Below, one piece after another: positions 25,626 to 36,969 of a stretch of DNA of 64,000 nt; position 1 is the first letter of the stretch; every line of letters begins with the position of its first letter. Source of the DNA: Branchiostoma floridae (Eukaryota > Chordata > Leptocardii > Amphioxiformes > Branchiostomatidae). The position numbers and the translations under genes were made by a program. A model generated the notes under the pieces. It saw only the letters and a list, made by a program, of their open reading frames with translations, was not told where the DNA came from and ran no database searches. Where the stretch lies: contig NC_049979.1 of the NCBI RefSeq assembly GCF_000003815.2, positions 21,780,518 to 21,844,517 of the forward strand, given 5' to 3'.

Positions 25626-26053
25626 AAGATGCACAAAAATAACTTGTCAGAAATTACTAATTTTATCCGGATTCCGACTAACACTTTTTTACATCCATTT
25701 TTTTACTATTATAGATAATCATTCTCGTTCAGGAATATAGCTATGCTTTATTTTTGCAGTATCTTTTAGAACTGTACTCAGTGTTAGTGTTAGCCGTGTT
25801 GACAGGAAAATCAGTATTCAATAGTTCCAAGAAATCTTGGTGACAGGAACATCCTATCATTAGCGACGTCAGCCTTTTCGTCAAGCAAGATAAGAGTAAA
25901 GAACTTAGTTTAAAGGTGACAAAGTCTTTGCCTAGCCCCTTAGACAGATAAGCAAGAGATATTTCTTTAAGATGTCGCACAAGGCGGGCGTGCTGAGACT
26001 ACTACAGTCAACTTAGCCAGCCCCTGTTTTACGTATTTTGAAGCTTATGAGTC

Positions 26054-26422
26054 CTCTGTAGACGGAACATAAATAAAATATGGCCTCTAACGTACGGTCT
26101 TTGCCCGAGCCACCACATCTCTATTCACAACTGTATGGAACATGTTGCGAAAACCATGGAATAAAGTGATACAATATACTGATAATACAATACAAATGCA
26201 TAATACAGCGAAAATAATAGGCCTTAAATTATGCCAACTCTGTAGACGGAACGCAAATAAAAAATGACCTCTAACGTACGGTCTATACCCAAGCCACTAC
26301 ATCTCTATTCACAAATGCGTGGAACATGTTACGGATATAAATTCAGGTGTTACAAGACACAGACAATACAATACAAATAAACAACCCAGTGGAAGTAATA
26401 GACCTCTAAATTATGCCAACTA
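26054..26422 (+). repeat. Tandem duplication, 2 x about 184 bp
   Basis: Two head-to-tail copies (26054-26237 and 26238-26422) share CTCTGTAGACGGAAC, CCTCTAACGTACGGTCT, CATCTCTATTCACAA, GGAACATGTT and TTATGCCAAC. They differ by scattered substitutions and small indels. There is no coding capacity. It is a local duplication with some age. Confidence 0.85.
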
Positions 26423-27781
26423 CGGAGTTACATAAGTTTGTGGCTCATGGAGGTATACATGTTTAACATAAGAGCCTTATTCTCGGTCCTTATTCTCGGA
26501 TAAGCGGTCTAGTAAAGAACGTTGTACAGAATTGAATAAGCAGCTTTACTTTCTTAAAAACTCCATGCGCCTTTCGACTCGGTCACCAAGTAAGACTGAA
26601 TGAAATACAGGTGATAGAAGTACCGGGGACCCACGCAGTGCATGATGGTTCGGTGATACCACCCGGCTGAGGGCAGATACAACTTTAGAAGCCACTGTAC
26701 AGATATTCGCGCCCCATGTACTCTCTAAAGGATCCGTTTTTTTTTTCACTCTATACGTTTCTTTATGATAAAACTAATCACACCTGCTTAAGTATTACGT
26801 TTACGTCATCTTTAAGCACGTAGATATGTAGACATGGATTCCTACAATAGAAGATTGATACCAAGAGGTTTAGGGGTGCTTATGTCTTGACGTCGGAACA
26901 AAAATGCCCTGACTATGCATGATGTACCAAATAACTGATAAACTGGTGGTCGTGTCAACTCCTCAGTATCGTATCCCAGCTCAGAAACGTAATGCATCCA
27001 TGTACTGGGTACTACGTACTACATGTAAGTAACATCAACTTGTTGTAGTAGTGCTAAGTACTATCACCCAAGGATTGAGGTGCTAAAAAATCTTTTTCCG
27101 TAACACTATCGTAAAATGGAACTCCTTGGTACCAAGTAGAGTAGGGACATGTATTTACACACTTATTACCTAAAAACAACGCTTGCAACTAGATGTGCAG
27201 AGCTTAGGTATGACAGGTGTTCAATGTGATATAACCAGCTGCTATCGCACTGCCTGTCTACGAAGATGGTGTGCTTCACCTATGGGCGATTGTACCAGAC
27301 ATTAGGATATAACTTACGTAACTTTATGTGTATGTAATGTACTTTGTGTCTATGGAAACCCAGACAAGTGTGCCCTTGGTTGTCTAAGGAGATCCACAGA
27401 ATAAGAACCGGCTTTACTATCCAAATCAGTCTGCACGTCATTCGGACGTGTTAAGAACGACATCGACGTTACGAGGATTGACTTAAGGAAACATTTGTGT
27501 TCGTTTGCGACTGTGATCCTCCAGACTTAATCCATAACGTCACCTGGTTGCTCCAGGGATTGTTTTCCTGACACGTTCTAAATGACTTTCTGTCGTGGCA
27601 GTTTATCCCATGTGGTAGGGTCCTGGGATTGCGTTAAATTGCGGGATCAGAGATCGTGAGCCGCTGTTTGGGATGGCGACGCCAGGGGGATCAGGACTGC
27701 TGCGACAGGTGCCAGAGTCACAGGACAATGCTATCACTCTTTCGGCCACTTTTTAGAGGGGGGTTCAGCCTGTCCAGTAAT
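26423..27781. other. No gene recognised
   Basis: I see no supported element. A short frame from ATG 27673 (27 codons, MATPGGSGLLRQ) contains a possible donor, CGACAG|GTGCCA, but is too short to call. Confidence 0.45.
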
Positions 27782-28023
27782 ACCCCCTTTCCACTAGGAC
27801 TGCGCTCTCGCCGCGCGCTCTCTGCATCCTAACATTTGACAGATCGCTCAACAAATTTCATAGGAAGGAAACGATTTTTTTAACAATTTGTGTGTTTTGT
27901 TGTCTTCTCAGTCACGCTTTTACGTTTTGCGTGATATACCCAGTGTGAAAGGGAAGGTTCCACATATCATATTTAGGTCACAGTGAGAGCGCAGCGCGAT
28001 CGCCGTATAGTGAAAAGGGGGCC
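27782..28023 (+). mobile_element. MITE-like element, family 1, copy 2
   Basis: A 242-bp element, equal in length to its partner at 14534-14775. It begins ACCCCCTTTCCACTAGGAC and ends with the inverted complement TATAGTGAAAAGGGGGCC. The imperfect inverted repeats extend about 38 bp through a GCGCTCTC-rich stretch. It shares most of its interior with copy 1. It has no coding capacity. Confidence 0.75.
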
Positions 28024-28453
28024 TTACAGACATTCTAATGTCATACCCAGGCCTGTATACCGCTACCTAGCACCGGACAAGGACCTCGAAAACCATTTGC
28101 ACGGGTTCAAAATACCGTAACATCTATGTACTGGTATCGGTGAGAGAAAGATTCAAAGAAAGAAGAAGATATAGAGATAGATCTTTGCCGCTACCTAACA
28201 AGGAATGTAATAAAGTACCTCTTACAGTAGTCGACTCTTAGGATACTTATCATATTATCTATCCCACTTGCAGGTATACGGGCTATATCATTTAAGATGA
28301 AAGGCAAATATTATGAACGATGAGGATAATTTGAAACTTTGAACACCGTTCCACGGTGGAAAAGTACATCAATACAAATGTGAACAATGAGTGATCATTT
28401 GATTATTACTGCTATTGATCAGTACACTGATGGATTGTCGAACTAACTTTTAA

Positions 28454-28600
28454 GGCCCCCTTTCCACGTAACGTCTAAATACACTTCTGTGTGAATAGTG
28501 CCTTTATTTACCACTGTTGTCGTTGAGCGTTCGTCCAGCAATCGTCTTACGATCGTCGTACAATCACAACTGAGGCCATTGTCGTGTCGTGCCTGTGCCG
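28454..28600 (+). mobile_element. Fragment sharing the family 1 terminal repeat
   Basis: TTAAGGCCCCCTTTCCACG matches the start of the family 1 elements, but the interior differs and contains the CGATCGTCG-type palindromic motif at 28540-28566. No matching right end was found. It may be a related or composite element, or a truncated copy. Confidence 0.4.
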
Positions 28601-29450
28601 TACAAATTCCAGACGTCTTGCTGTTTAAAAGTCCGTCTCACATCCTAATTGATTCTGTCAGAGCCTGATTAATAATTATTCACATCTTATTTCTCCTCTT
28701 TAAAGCCGTACAACAAATCTGACTGGGCCGTATCGAAAGATGAACTGCAAAATCTAAACCGAAAATGTTCGAAGTCAATTTTTTTCACGAGCTCTTTCGG
28801 GGCTTTGGACGGTCAGGCGAAGATGACAGGGTCTTACGAGCAAGGCTTCTTAAAGATATTTCCGTTGTGAAACCTGCGGAAGTTATATTATGGAAGATTA
28901 TGCTTCATATAATCCATGACAGGACTTCTTAGTCAATCATCCCGGAGGCGTTGAAAGGTTATAATCGGGGATTGCTCGTGTAATCGCCAAAACGGAATTT
29001 CCGTTTTCTGGGCCCCCGAAAGTAATTGAGGTTTTCTTCCTGAAAAATCCGTAAAGTAATTGGATGCATATTGATTTTGCCTTTCCGCACATGCGAGGGA
29101 CAGGTTTATCAATTCTCTCTAAATGTCATTTAATCTGTTATCACTCCACTTGAAATTTGTAAAGCTCTCAGCGAGCCATTGGAAGTTGGCACTCCCATTG
29201 ACCTCTCCGATAAATCATGGCACATTCTTAAAGGATTTGCTTTTCTTACATGAATAAGGTATTCGTCAGAGGCTGTAGTGATTTGTATTGATGTTTCCTG
29301 TCATTTATTAGGTTTAACGTTCTGTTTTACCGATCTTTATCCTGTCGGCTATGCCTACATGTTGCACGCTTTCATCGCCTGTGCTTATATCAGTTTTGAT
29401 CGTCAATCAATCCTCAGTAAGTTTGCCTGATTATCACCCTGTCAAGTGTG
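28601..29450. other. Possible regulatory DNA, no gene
   Basis: A low-repeat stretch with several homeodomain-like and GATA-like words (GATTAATAATTATTC, GTCATTTAATC, TGTTATCACTCC) and a perfect 9-bp palindrome at 28989-29007 (AAAACGGAA-T-TTCCGTTTT) whose centre reads GGAATTTCC, close to a kappa-B site. The impression of an enhancer is subjective and needs cross-species conservation to mean anything. Confidence 0.2.
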
Positions 29451-29700
29451 TTTAGCATAATGAGTTTTTTTTTTACTCTCTTACTCAAAGTATATTAAAC
29501 ATAAGGACGTCATCTTGCAACGGATTGCTTTGAATCCATCACTATTATCACGGTATCTTTTTCTTTCTTTTTTTTCTTTTTTTTAGCGTAATGAGGTTTT
29601 TTTTCCTCTCCTACTCAAAGTATATTAAACATAAGGACGTCATCTTGCAACGGATTGCTTTGAATCCATCACTATCATAACGGTATATTTTTTTTCTTTC
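29451..29700 (+). repeat. Tandem duplication, 131-bp unit
   Basis: Copy 1 starts at 29451 and copy 2 at 29582. They share ACTCAAAGTATATTAAACAT followed by AAGGACGTCATCTTGCAACG and GATTGCTTTGAATCCATCAC with very few changes. The differences lie mainly in the poly-T and CTTT stretches. The high identity implies a recent duplication. Confidence 0.9.
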
Positions 29701-31257
29701 ATTTTGAAAACCAAATCGTGCGATGACGTACACCAAAGGGCCGTGTTTGGAATACATGGTAAAGTGTCTGAAATTCTACTTCTTAGTGGATCATGGAAAA
29801 CATTTACCTAAGGCCACAGCAAGTACATTTTATGGATGACATCCTCTGCAGACTGCAGAAATAGTGCGATAGGGCGAAAAAAACAAGATGGGTGAAAAAA
29901 ACAAGATGGCTACATTTTCAAAAATAGGTACCATAAAGTTGTGATGAATGTTGTAACAAGAATTACAGGGACAAAACATGGTATCAAAGCCAACAAGGCA
30001 TTCATTCCTGTATTCAAGACCTGTACTGGTGTGGTAAAAGTGACACTAGTGTGATAGACTGGCATCACCAACAAAGTTGGTACCACACTCATGGCTTCCA
30101 TATTGGTGTCACTTTTTCAACTATCCAATAAGTTTCATTTCTACAACTACAGTCCTGGGTACCTTGCAAGTGTCACTGCTACAAGTACAATTATTAGGTG
30201 ACAACACATCATATTTGCTCTTTTTGGTACTTCATCGTCATGTTGACCACCCCAGCAGAAGAAAAAAAATTCTTGTTTTTTTTTCTGAAATCAGGTGAAA
30301 ATTAATGCGCGCGCTGATGTCATCCATAAAATTTACTTGCTGGGGCCTAATGTCAAGCTATGGTATCTCACTGCACTTGGGGCGCCTGTGCGGCACTGCG
30401 GGCTTCGTTTACTGCAGCACTGTTGTGTTATTTTCGCTGATTTTGACCATTTAGATATAGCGTAATTCACGTAAAAGTATAACTTAGAAGACAACAATAT
30501 ACACAAAACGTAAGAAAATTCTTTCTTTGTATCTGAAATTCATTCAGTGTCGTTTCGAAGGTGCCGCAAGTGCAGTGAGATGCCCCTTTTAGACGGTCAA
30601 CCAACGTACGAGTATAGACGTGTTTATGACATGCCGAAACACAATACGCTGGGACTCACCGTCAAGCCGTTTGATGGTCCAAGTCTAATTTTGATGGCAT
30701 CTACCATGAATGTAAACTTGGTCTCAGTGCAGTCGGTTAGTCCTCTAGTACGGGCCCCGATGGACCATGCCCACTTATCTCTCTCTGCACGCTGACGACG
30801 TTTTTTTTTATAACTAATCCTCAAAATCCACCCATTTAGACCTTCGTAATCCCTGCACAGAAATCAGTTGCCAAGGGCCTGCCACTCGTGAGTAGTTCAG
30901 GAAGGGGTCCTTTTCTGCAGGCAAAATGACGGGCACCAGGAGCTAATTGTGGGATGTTTGTGAACGGAAAGGTCTTTCCTCGAGCACACACGTCGGCACT
31001 GATCTCCATTTTCACGCTTTAATGGGAAGCGGCTAACCTTCAATGAGCGGTGGAACATCATTACGCCATACATACGAGCCTGCAATTTGGTGATAATGGC
31101 CAAATCTCCTATAAAGTCAATCGTGGCACGTGCCCTCCCACTTGTCATCGAACGTGGGCGCTGACAAGAGTCTACACATTATCATCGGTAACATGCTGTC
31201 TTGCCACTTGGCAGCTGCTCTTGTTGGATTAGTACCAAAAGGCCCATGGAGAAAGAT
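29701..31257. other. No gene recognised
   Basis: I see no supported gene. A minus-strand frame at 30661-30824 reaches a good donor (GACG|GTGAGT at 30661/30660) but has no credible acceptor, and the plus strand is open over the same bases. Both are left uncalled. Confidence 0.4.
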
Positions 31258-31513
31258 ATACTTACTAGTGTGAGAGACAAGTAACTAGCTCTGATAAAAT
31301 ACTGCAAACACCATATTGATACCACTGCACCTACGTCGTGGGAAGTAAGTACACATTTGTTAGAAAAAGACCTAGTTGGCTCTAAGAAAAAATACTATAC
31401 TCCAAATGCCATATAGATGCCACCGCTCTAACACCGTGGAAAATAAGTACATACTTGTTAGAGAGAGAACTAGCTGGCTTTGATAAGATACCCCAAATAC
31501 TATATTGATACCA
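31258..31513 (+). repeat. Minisatellite, about 96-bp unit, 2.7 copies
   Basis: Units begin near 31258, 31353 and 31451. Each contains an ACTAGCT or CTAGTTGGCT block, a CATATTGATACCA or CATATAGATGCCA block, and a GTGGAAAATAAGTAC-type end. Divergence between units is roughly one fifth, so the array is old. There is no coding capacity. Confidence 0.75.
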
Positions 31514-32188
31514 AACAGGGCGCAGATGCAGTCACAGTGAAAAAGAGAAACATCACATTCAGACAAACGTGGGCAGTCACAACGCCTGACACTTCCAGAT
31601 TCCCCGTCAGGTTACTGAAGTCGTGCGACCACCGTACGATCGCCGTAGGAACGCAAGCTGAAGGAAATCTTGGGATAGACGTGCGTGTGACATACAAGAG
31701 TCAGCTATCTTGATAGGGAAGGAAAAGGCTGTCTTTATTTTTCGGAGGTTGATTCTGTCACAACCTGCTTTAAGGTGCACTAAGGAAGATAAGGAAACAA
31801 AACCAATTGTAATTTTTCTTGCATTATTTACACAGTAAGTTACATCAAACCTATAGAATTGCATTTGATGTAGCAGCATAATGGTACTATACAAAAATAT
31901 TTTTTAAACTTCCAAGAAAAGGGCCACAGGTAGCTAAGCCTACTGGCTTTTATTGTCTTATCAGCCAGACTACTCATTTCACAACAGTTTCTGTAAAACT
32001 TCATGTTTATTAGAATTCTTGCATGTTTGAATGGAAAATAATCCAACTTCATTGATGCCTTATAAAATAGACTACATTTGTAATTGTGACCCTCATGGGG
32101 AAAGATATGTGAGTATTTCTAAAGAATGAAATCTTCATGACATATGTTGTTTTCTATTCAGCCTAGTATGCTTATTTACCCCACCTAA

Positions 32189-32379
32189 GGCTTAGGTCAC
32201 ATTTTGAAGCCGGGGCCCGGCCGGGCAGCTTTCGGGAGGGACAATAGTAATATAAAAGGTATTAAAATGCACAAAATGTCAACATAAGATAATTTGTGTA
32301 TATTTCTAGGTATACATTTTAATTTTTCATTTCTTTAATCATCCCGGCCGAGCTCCGGTTTGGAAATGTGACCTAAGCC
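32189..32379. mobile_element. MITE-like element, 16-bp perfect terminal repeats
   Basis: The left end GGCTTAGGTCACATTT (32189-32204) is perfectly mirrored by AAATGTGACCTAAGCC (32364-32379). The inverted repeats continue imperfectly for about 35 bp through a GGCCGGG block. The element is 191 bp with an AT-rich centre and no coding capacity. No clear target duplication is visible. It resembles a common amphioxus repeat as I remember it. Confidence 0.78.
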
Positions 32380-33299
32380 AAGGAGACCTAGCACTATATA
32401 ATTAAACTAGGAGGGTCTACTTGGAGATGTTTTTTCTAAGTCATTTTTTTGCACAGTTCACAGACACCGGATATTAGAAAAATGATGAATATATGTCATT
32501 CACATGAATATTTTGTTATCGAGAATGTTTCCAATTTTGGGACCAAAATGTTCCATAGTGGGCCTTTAAAAGTCCCACGATATCAAAATCGTACGGCGGC
32601 TTACGACGTACGTTACCCCGCCATACCGATTCGCCAGGCTATTGCAACGTAGTTTGCAAGCCGAACATGCTGGTCGGGCAGTTTGTCATATTTGATCGAA
32701 ATGCACCGACGTCGGCCGAGAATGTATGCTGTAATAACCTCCTAAAAGCTTCAAACGTTTTGAGGACGACCTCATTCTCCCGTGTTCAGTTCGGTAATAT
32801 TTCATGGCTGTCATATCAAAGGCCGCAATAACGTAGAAGAGACCACTGGAATGGAAACGAACTCTCTCTGCTATGCCGACTTTCATTCAATAAGTCACTG
32901 AGCAAAGGAAACATCATCGTATGTAAGCACAAATCATCGGTCACGTATATTTTGCCCTCAAAAACTGACAAGTTCCGTATAGAAAGGCTAAGGATAATCA
33001 GTGCAACGATAAAATGTAAGTTGAATCAAGTCTAGATCTTTGAATCGAATAGCAGTGCTCTTACCAATAAAAAAACGGAGGTATATGCAATCCTAAGAAT
33101 TTGCTTCCTCAGACATTGTTGTACCTCAAGATTACAGGATTTGTAAACTATGATCTCCATGATCAGACTTGACTTCTTACGTTCATGTTTCAAGAATACA
33201 TTATTCACATTGCATTGGATCTGGTTCTGAATTGAGAGAAACATATATACCGATGAATCTAGCAAAAAAGGAGCAAGATAGTTGCTTTTCACCACTTAC

Positions 33300-33363
33300 C
33301 TTTTCCACAGTATAAACATAAAACTGGCGACACAGTGGCTGATGTGTGTTACGGCTTGCCGAA
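33300..33363 (-). CDS. Candidate internal exon, unknown product
   Basis: On the minus strand a good acceptor (CCTGATGTTTTCTTCAG) ends at 33364, and a perfect donor, AAAAG|GTAAGT, lies at 33300/33299, giving 64 bp. Two phases are open. With one leading base it reads SASRNTHQPLCRQFYVYTVE. With two leading bases it reads RQAVTHISHCVASFMFILWK. Alternatively, the first frame is open back to an ATG at 33446-33444, so the piece could be the end of a longer first exon of 49 codons. No domain is recognised and no adjoining exon was found. Confidence 0.32.
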
Positions 33364-33446
33364 CTGAAGAAAACATCAGGACAACGCGAGGGGAAAGGGC
33401 GGCAATACAATCTGGTCATCGTCAATCGTCCGTAACAATTCCTCAT

Positions 33447-35218
33447 TGCGTGTGTCGATGACCCAATAGGTATGTTATGTGAGACTAGCTGGCTTGCTAT
33501 TGCTTATTGTTCATTACCCTCACTTCGCCAAAATGATTATGTTTTAGGTATGATTTGTGTAACAGCATAGCTCGAGAAGCTTTGGATGGATCCTTCTGAT
33601 ATTTGGTAGGAAGGTATAGTAGGGGTCAGGAAAACAACCTTAGACCCCTCGTGGCTTCTTAGCGTACTACAACGGAACTGTTCAGGACATGCTGTGGTAG
33701 TGATTTGGGGCTTTTGAGGCATAGAGTATTGGTTTTTATTATATGGTAAGCAAGCAAAATGAAATAACAATGACACAAACAAGTCAAACAAGAAACCAAT
33801 CACAGTATCTGTGTACATCGTAAGCTTACAAATGTGGAAAAGGAACATTAGTCTTAAAATCTAGGAACTGAATAGACATAAAAAAAAGTGGCTGATTGAA
33901 ACAAGGGGAACAAAAAATAAGATGAAATTCGACCTTGGTGATTTGTGAATCCGATATTTTAGAAGCACATCATAGTATCACCATTGCTGAAGTCCGCGGC
34001 ATCAGTTTCATTTCATTTTAACTCCCCCCATGCTGAAAGAAGCAGACCTTTCGAAACAGTTAACCACCTAGAACACCTTCAAACAACTACATTTCTACTA
34101 AAATCACAAACCCACCTATCATTGCTCCCAAAGAAACCCCTCCCCCTCCATTTCACATATGACGTTAGGTAGAAATATCAGAAATCTATAGACTATAAAA
34201 GTTTTTTTTTAATACCATTATGCCTTTCACGTTTTTGTATCCGTGTATTCGTTTACAACTAGCCTTCGGGCACGAGTTTTCAAATCAAAAGATTTTTATC
34301 ACAGTCGTAACATTGATAACGTGTAGACGAACTGATTGACAACAGATAGAAATCTCTTTGACAAATTGCTCGTCATGTTGAAGTCAAGGGAAAGCTAGAT
34401 AGTGCCTGTTTAAGTGCATTGTTGGCACGTTTTGAGAAGTGCCATGTCGCACATTACGAACACAGACTTCTGTTGTTAAGTGTCGCCACTGGGGAGTTAC
34501 ATGTAGTGATGGCATTCCACAGAATGAATGTCTTACCAGCGCGCTGTCACCAGCCATGACTCCCGGCTTTGTCAACGCATCAATCGTAGAGAAAAAAAAT
34601 ATTATGTAGCTTCAACACGCCAAAGAGAATGTCTTCCAATTTCACAAGAACAACATCATTATTGTAGTACTACACTTTAGCATGTCTAGTACACGAACGG
34701 ATGTTTCCCATGAACATATCTATTATATGAACACCGTTTTGTAGCAGAATGTAACGTACACAATCTATGGTTCCCTTGTTACTACCTAATTAATATTTCT
34801 AACTAGTTTAGACAAACCTTTGATTATGAAACATATCTTCTCTAACACCATTACATAAGAAGCGAGAAGTAAAATTCACTTATTAGATCATATATGATTC
34901 TTGTAGTAACATGACAAAGTAACGTTATACATTTATTTTTTTGTAAGCTATTCCTTTGTTGCTTAGCCTAGTCATTATATACATATATGTGTACAATAAA
35001 CGTCTTTATTCATTGTTACCATGTCCAATTCCTAAACCCGCCTACAAAAGTCGATTTCTCGTTACTTCATTCCAAACGCGAGACCAAATCATCAATACAT
35101 GGCGACATTGTAACATGTATATTCTTATCTATAATATTTTGTAGTTCGATATGCGGTATAGATTAGCCATGCATGTAGAATAATATTTGCAATATATTCT
35201 AAAATGTATGATTGTCGA
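33447..35218. other. No gene recognised
   Basis: I see no supported exon or complete element. The stretch is AT-rich, especially near 34740-35000. It may include the unrecognised body of the LINE-like element whose tail is at 35219. Confidence 0.45.
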
Positions 35219-35244
35219 GCAATAAAGTTCATTCACTCACTCAC
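35219..35244 (+). mobile_element. Probable 3' tail of a non-LTR retrotransposon
   Basis: GCAATAAAGTTCATTCACTC followed by further ACTC copies has the layout of a CR1/L2-like 3' end: a poly-A-like signal followed by tandem tetramers. No reverse-transcriptase frame is readable upstream, so only the tail is marked. Confidence 0.35.
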
Positions 35245-35441
35245 TAAACTTTATACCACAGGACGTGAGCAGATTGCTAAAACTCGCACAGACAGTGGAA
35301 GGGATTATACAATCGAGTGATCCACGGGAGACGGGTGATTTGTTGGTAATCCATAGTGAATTACGCCACCTCCGGCACACCCAGCCATCTGGTGATAGCC
35401 CTACCGCGCACGAGCACTTTTTCTGGATGTACGTTGATTCA

Positions 35442-35455
35442 CCCCCCCCCCCCCC
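35442..35455 (+). repeat. Poly-C run (14) at the gap edge
   Basis: Fourteen C directly before the run of N. Similar C13 runs occur at 44166-44178 and 59099-59111. Homopolymer C is a common reason for sequencing failure, which would explain the gap here. Confidence 0.95.
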
Positions 35456-35555
35456 NNNNNNNNNNNNNNNNNNNNNNNNNNNNNNNNNNNNNNNNNNNNN
35501 NNNNNNNNNNNNNNNNNNNNNNNNNNNNNNNNNNNNNNNNNNNNNNNNNNNNNNN
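35456..35555. other. Assembly gap, 100 N
   Basis: Exactly 100 N. The round number is a conventional placeholder, so the true size is unknown. Any open frame that spans it is an artefact. Confidence 0.99.
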
Positions 35556-36507
35556 TACCCACACTGAAGTCGCAACATTTATGGTTAAGTTTTATACGTG
35601 GTAACATTTCGGGGCAAATGACCTCTTTGGAAAGAAAAGTTGAGACAGTGAAATGTATTATATTCCGTTACTGTTTGCAATATTTGCGTGATTTTGTTAT
35701 TAGTAATAAAATGATGAAGTGATGTGTCTAAGTAGAATGATGTTGCTATTCTTTATACATTGGCTGCCATTGATTCATCCCCGTGTGCAGCACAGTATGT
35801 CATTATCTCGACACGTGGAGTGTAATTTGTCACAACTAGTGTCCCCGCGCAGATGGAACACACAAATTTCCAACAGAGGCATTTATTGAATGGTGAAAAT
35901 CCGCAAGCTCCAAGCGGTACCAGTGCATTTATGAACCGCACACCGCCTGCAGCGCTTATTCTAAACCGATCCTCTTTGTTTCTTACCTTCGAAAACAATC
36001 TGGGATAAGAAAGGAAGTCGAGTCTGAGACTTAGTAAGAACCTCTAAGATGGTTGGATGCTGAAGACGTACTCAGGAGTGCACAGGAATGTGGTAAAAGA
36101 CTGGCGCCAACAGCCAAATGGGGAGAATCCCAGAGGAAGCGGACTTCTCGCCTAGCTGTCGCCAGCTTGTGCCGAAACTATCGAGTGGTGAGGGGAAAGA
36201 CAAGAGGACGGAGATCTGATAGAGAACTGTAATCCCTCAACTTGTCTGCGGACAACATCCTTTAAGCTAGAGATTATAACCTTTTTGGTTTTTGTCTGGG
36301 TTTCTGTTTTGTTTGTTTGTTTTGTTAAAATGGTAGCTCGACAGAACTTCTGATAAAAAATGATGACATGAACAATTTACGTAAACGAGCGTATGTTCAA
36401 TCAGGAATACTAACCAGTGGACTGACGGAATTGTTCACCTTGCAGGTGAAGTCTGAGATAGCCACTCTACTCTCACTAAACTTGCTGACTTATGTCCAAT
36501 TTCCATA

Positions 36508-36668
36508 TACTGTAAATGCATTTATTTTTGGTTCGATTTATTTTCGTGGTACGGTCCTGAAGTACGGTAGTTATACGCCAAAGACGCATCTTCTCAGTGT
36601 CATACATTCGCAGTTGAGAGGTGACCGCCAAAATAAAAATCACTGCGAACATTTGCACATTTACAGTA
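36508..36668. mobile_element. MITE-like element, family 3, copy 1
   Basis: The terminal repeats TACTGTAAATG (36508-36518) and CATTTACAGTA (36658-36668) are exact inverted complements, flanked in a way compatible with a TA target site. The interior has CGTGG...CGCAGTTG...CCGCC blocks like the copy at 41602-41739. A 175-codon plus-strand open frame at 36368-36895 crosses the whole element and is therefore very unlikely to be a gene. Confidence 0.7.
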
Positions 36669-36895
36669 CGTACGCATTAATACACCTTTGCCATCTGCCT
36701 CAATCAACCAACCGTACCTCTGAGACCATACTTGGTACAGCGCAAGAGCGACCTCTATCGTCAACTGAGATACCATTGTTCGATATCAGTGGGTGGCTTT
36801 CACCTGTTTTCTTTTGTCCACGGGAAGCCATGTGCGTCACTATAGCTAGTCAGACTATCTCGCTGCACATGGTTTATCGTACATCTGATCTCTAG

Positions 36896-36969
36896 TGGAC
36901 AAGGCGCGTCTTACCAACTCCTGGAAGAATGACAGGGACTTCCGACAGGAGCACTGTCTTTATCTTTTG
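36896..36969 (+). CDS. Candidate internal exon, unknown product
   Basis: A moderate acceptor (CGTACATCTGATCTCTAG) ends at 36895, and a good donor, TTTTG|GTGAGT, lies at 36969/36970, giving 74 bp. With two leading bases, 24 codons are open (DKARLTNSWKNDRDFRQEHC and on). The composition is charged and protein-like. The phase with no leading base is also open. It lies just downstream of the MITE at 36508. No domain is recognised. Confidence 0.3.

Noticed and set aside
35237-35607. Open frames spanning the N gap on both strands
   Set aside because: They contain about 34 unknown residues and have no support on either side.
36368-36895. 175-codon plus-strand open frame, the longest in the window
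   Set aside because: It runs straight through the inverted-repeat element at 36508-36668 and has no recognisable domain. A frame of this length is expected about once by chance in 64 kb.
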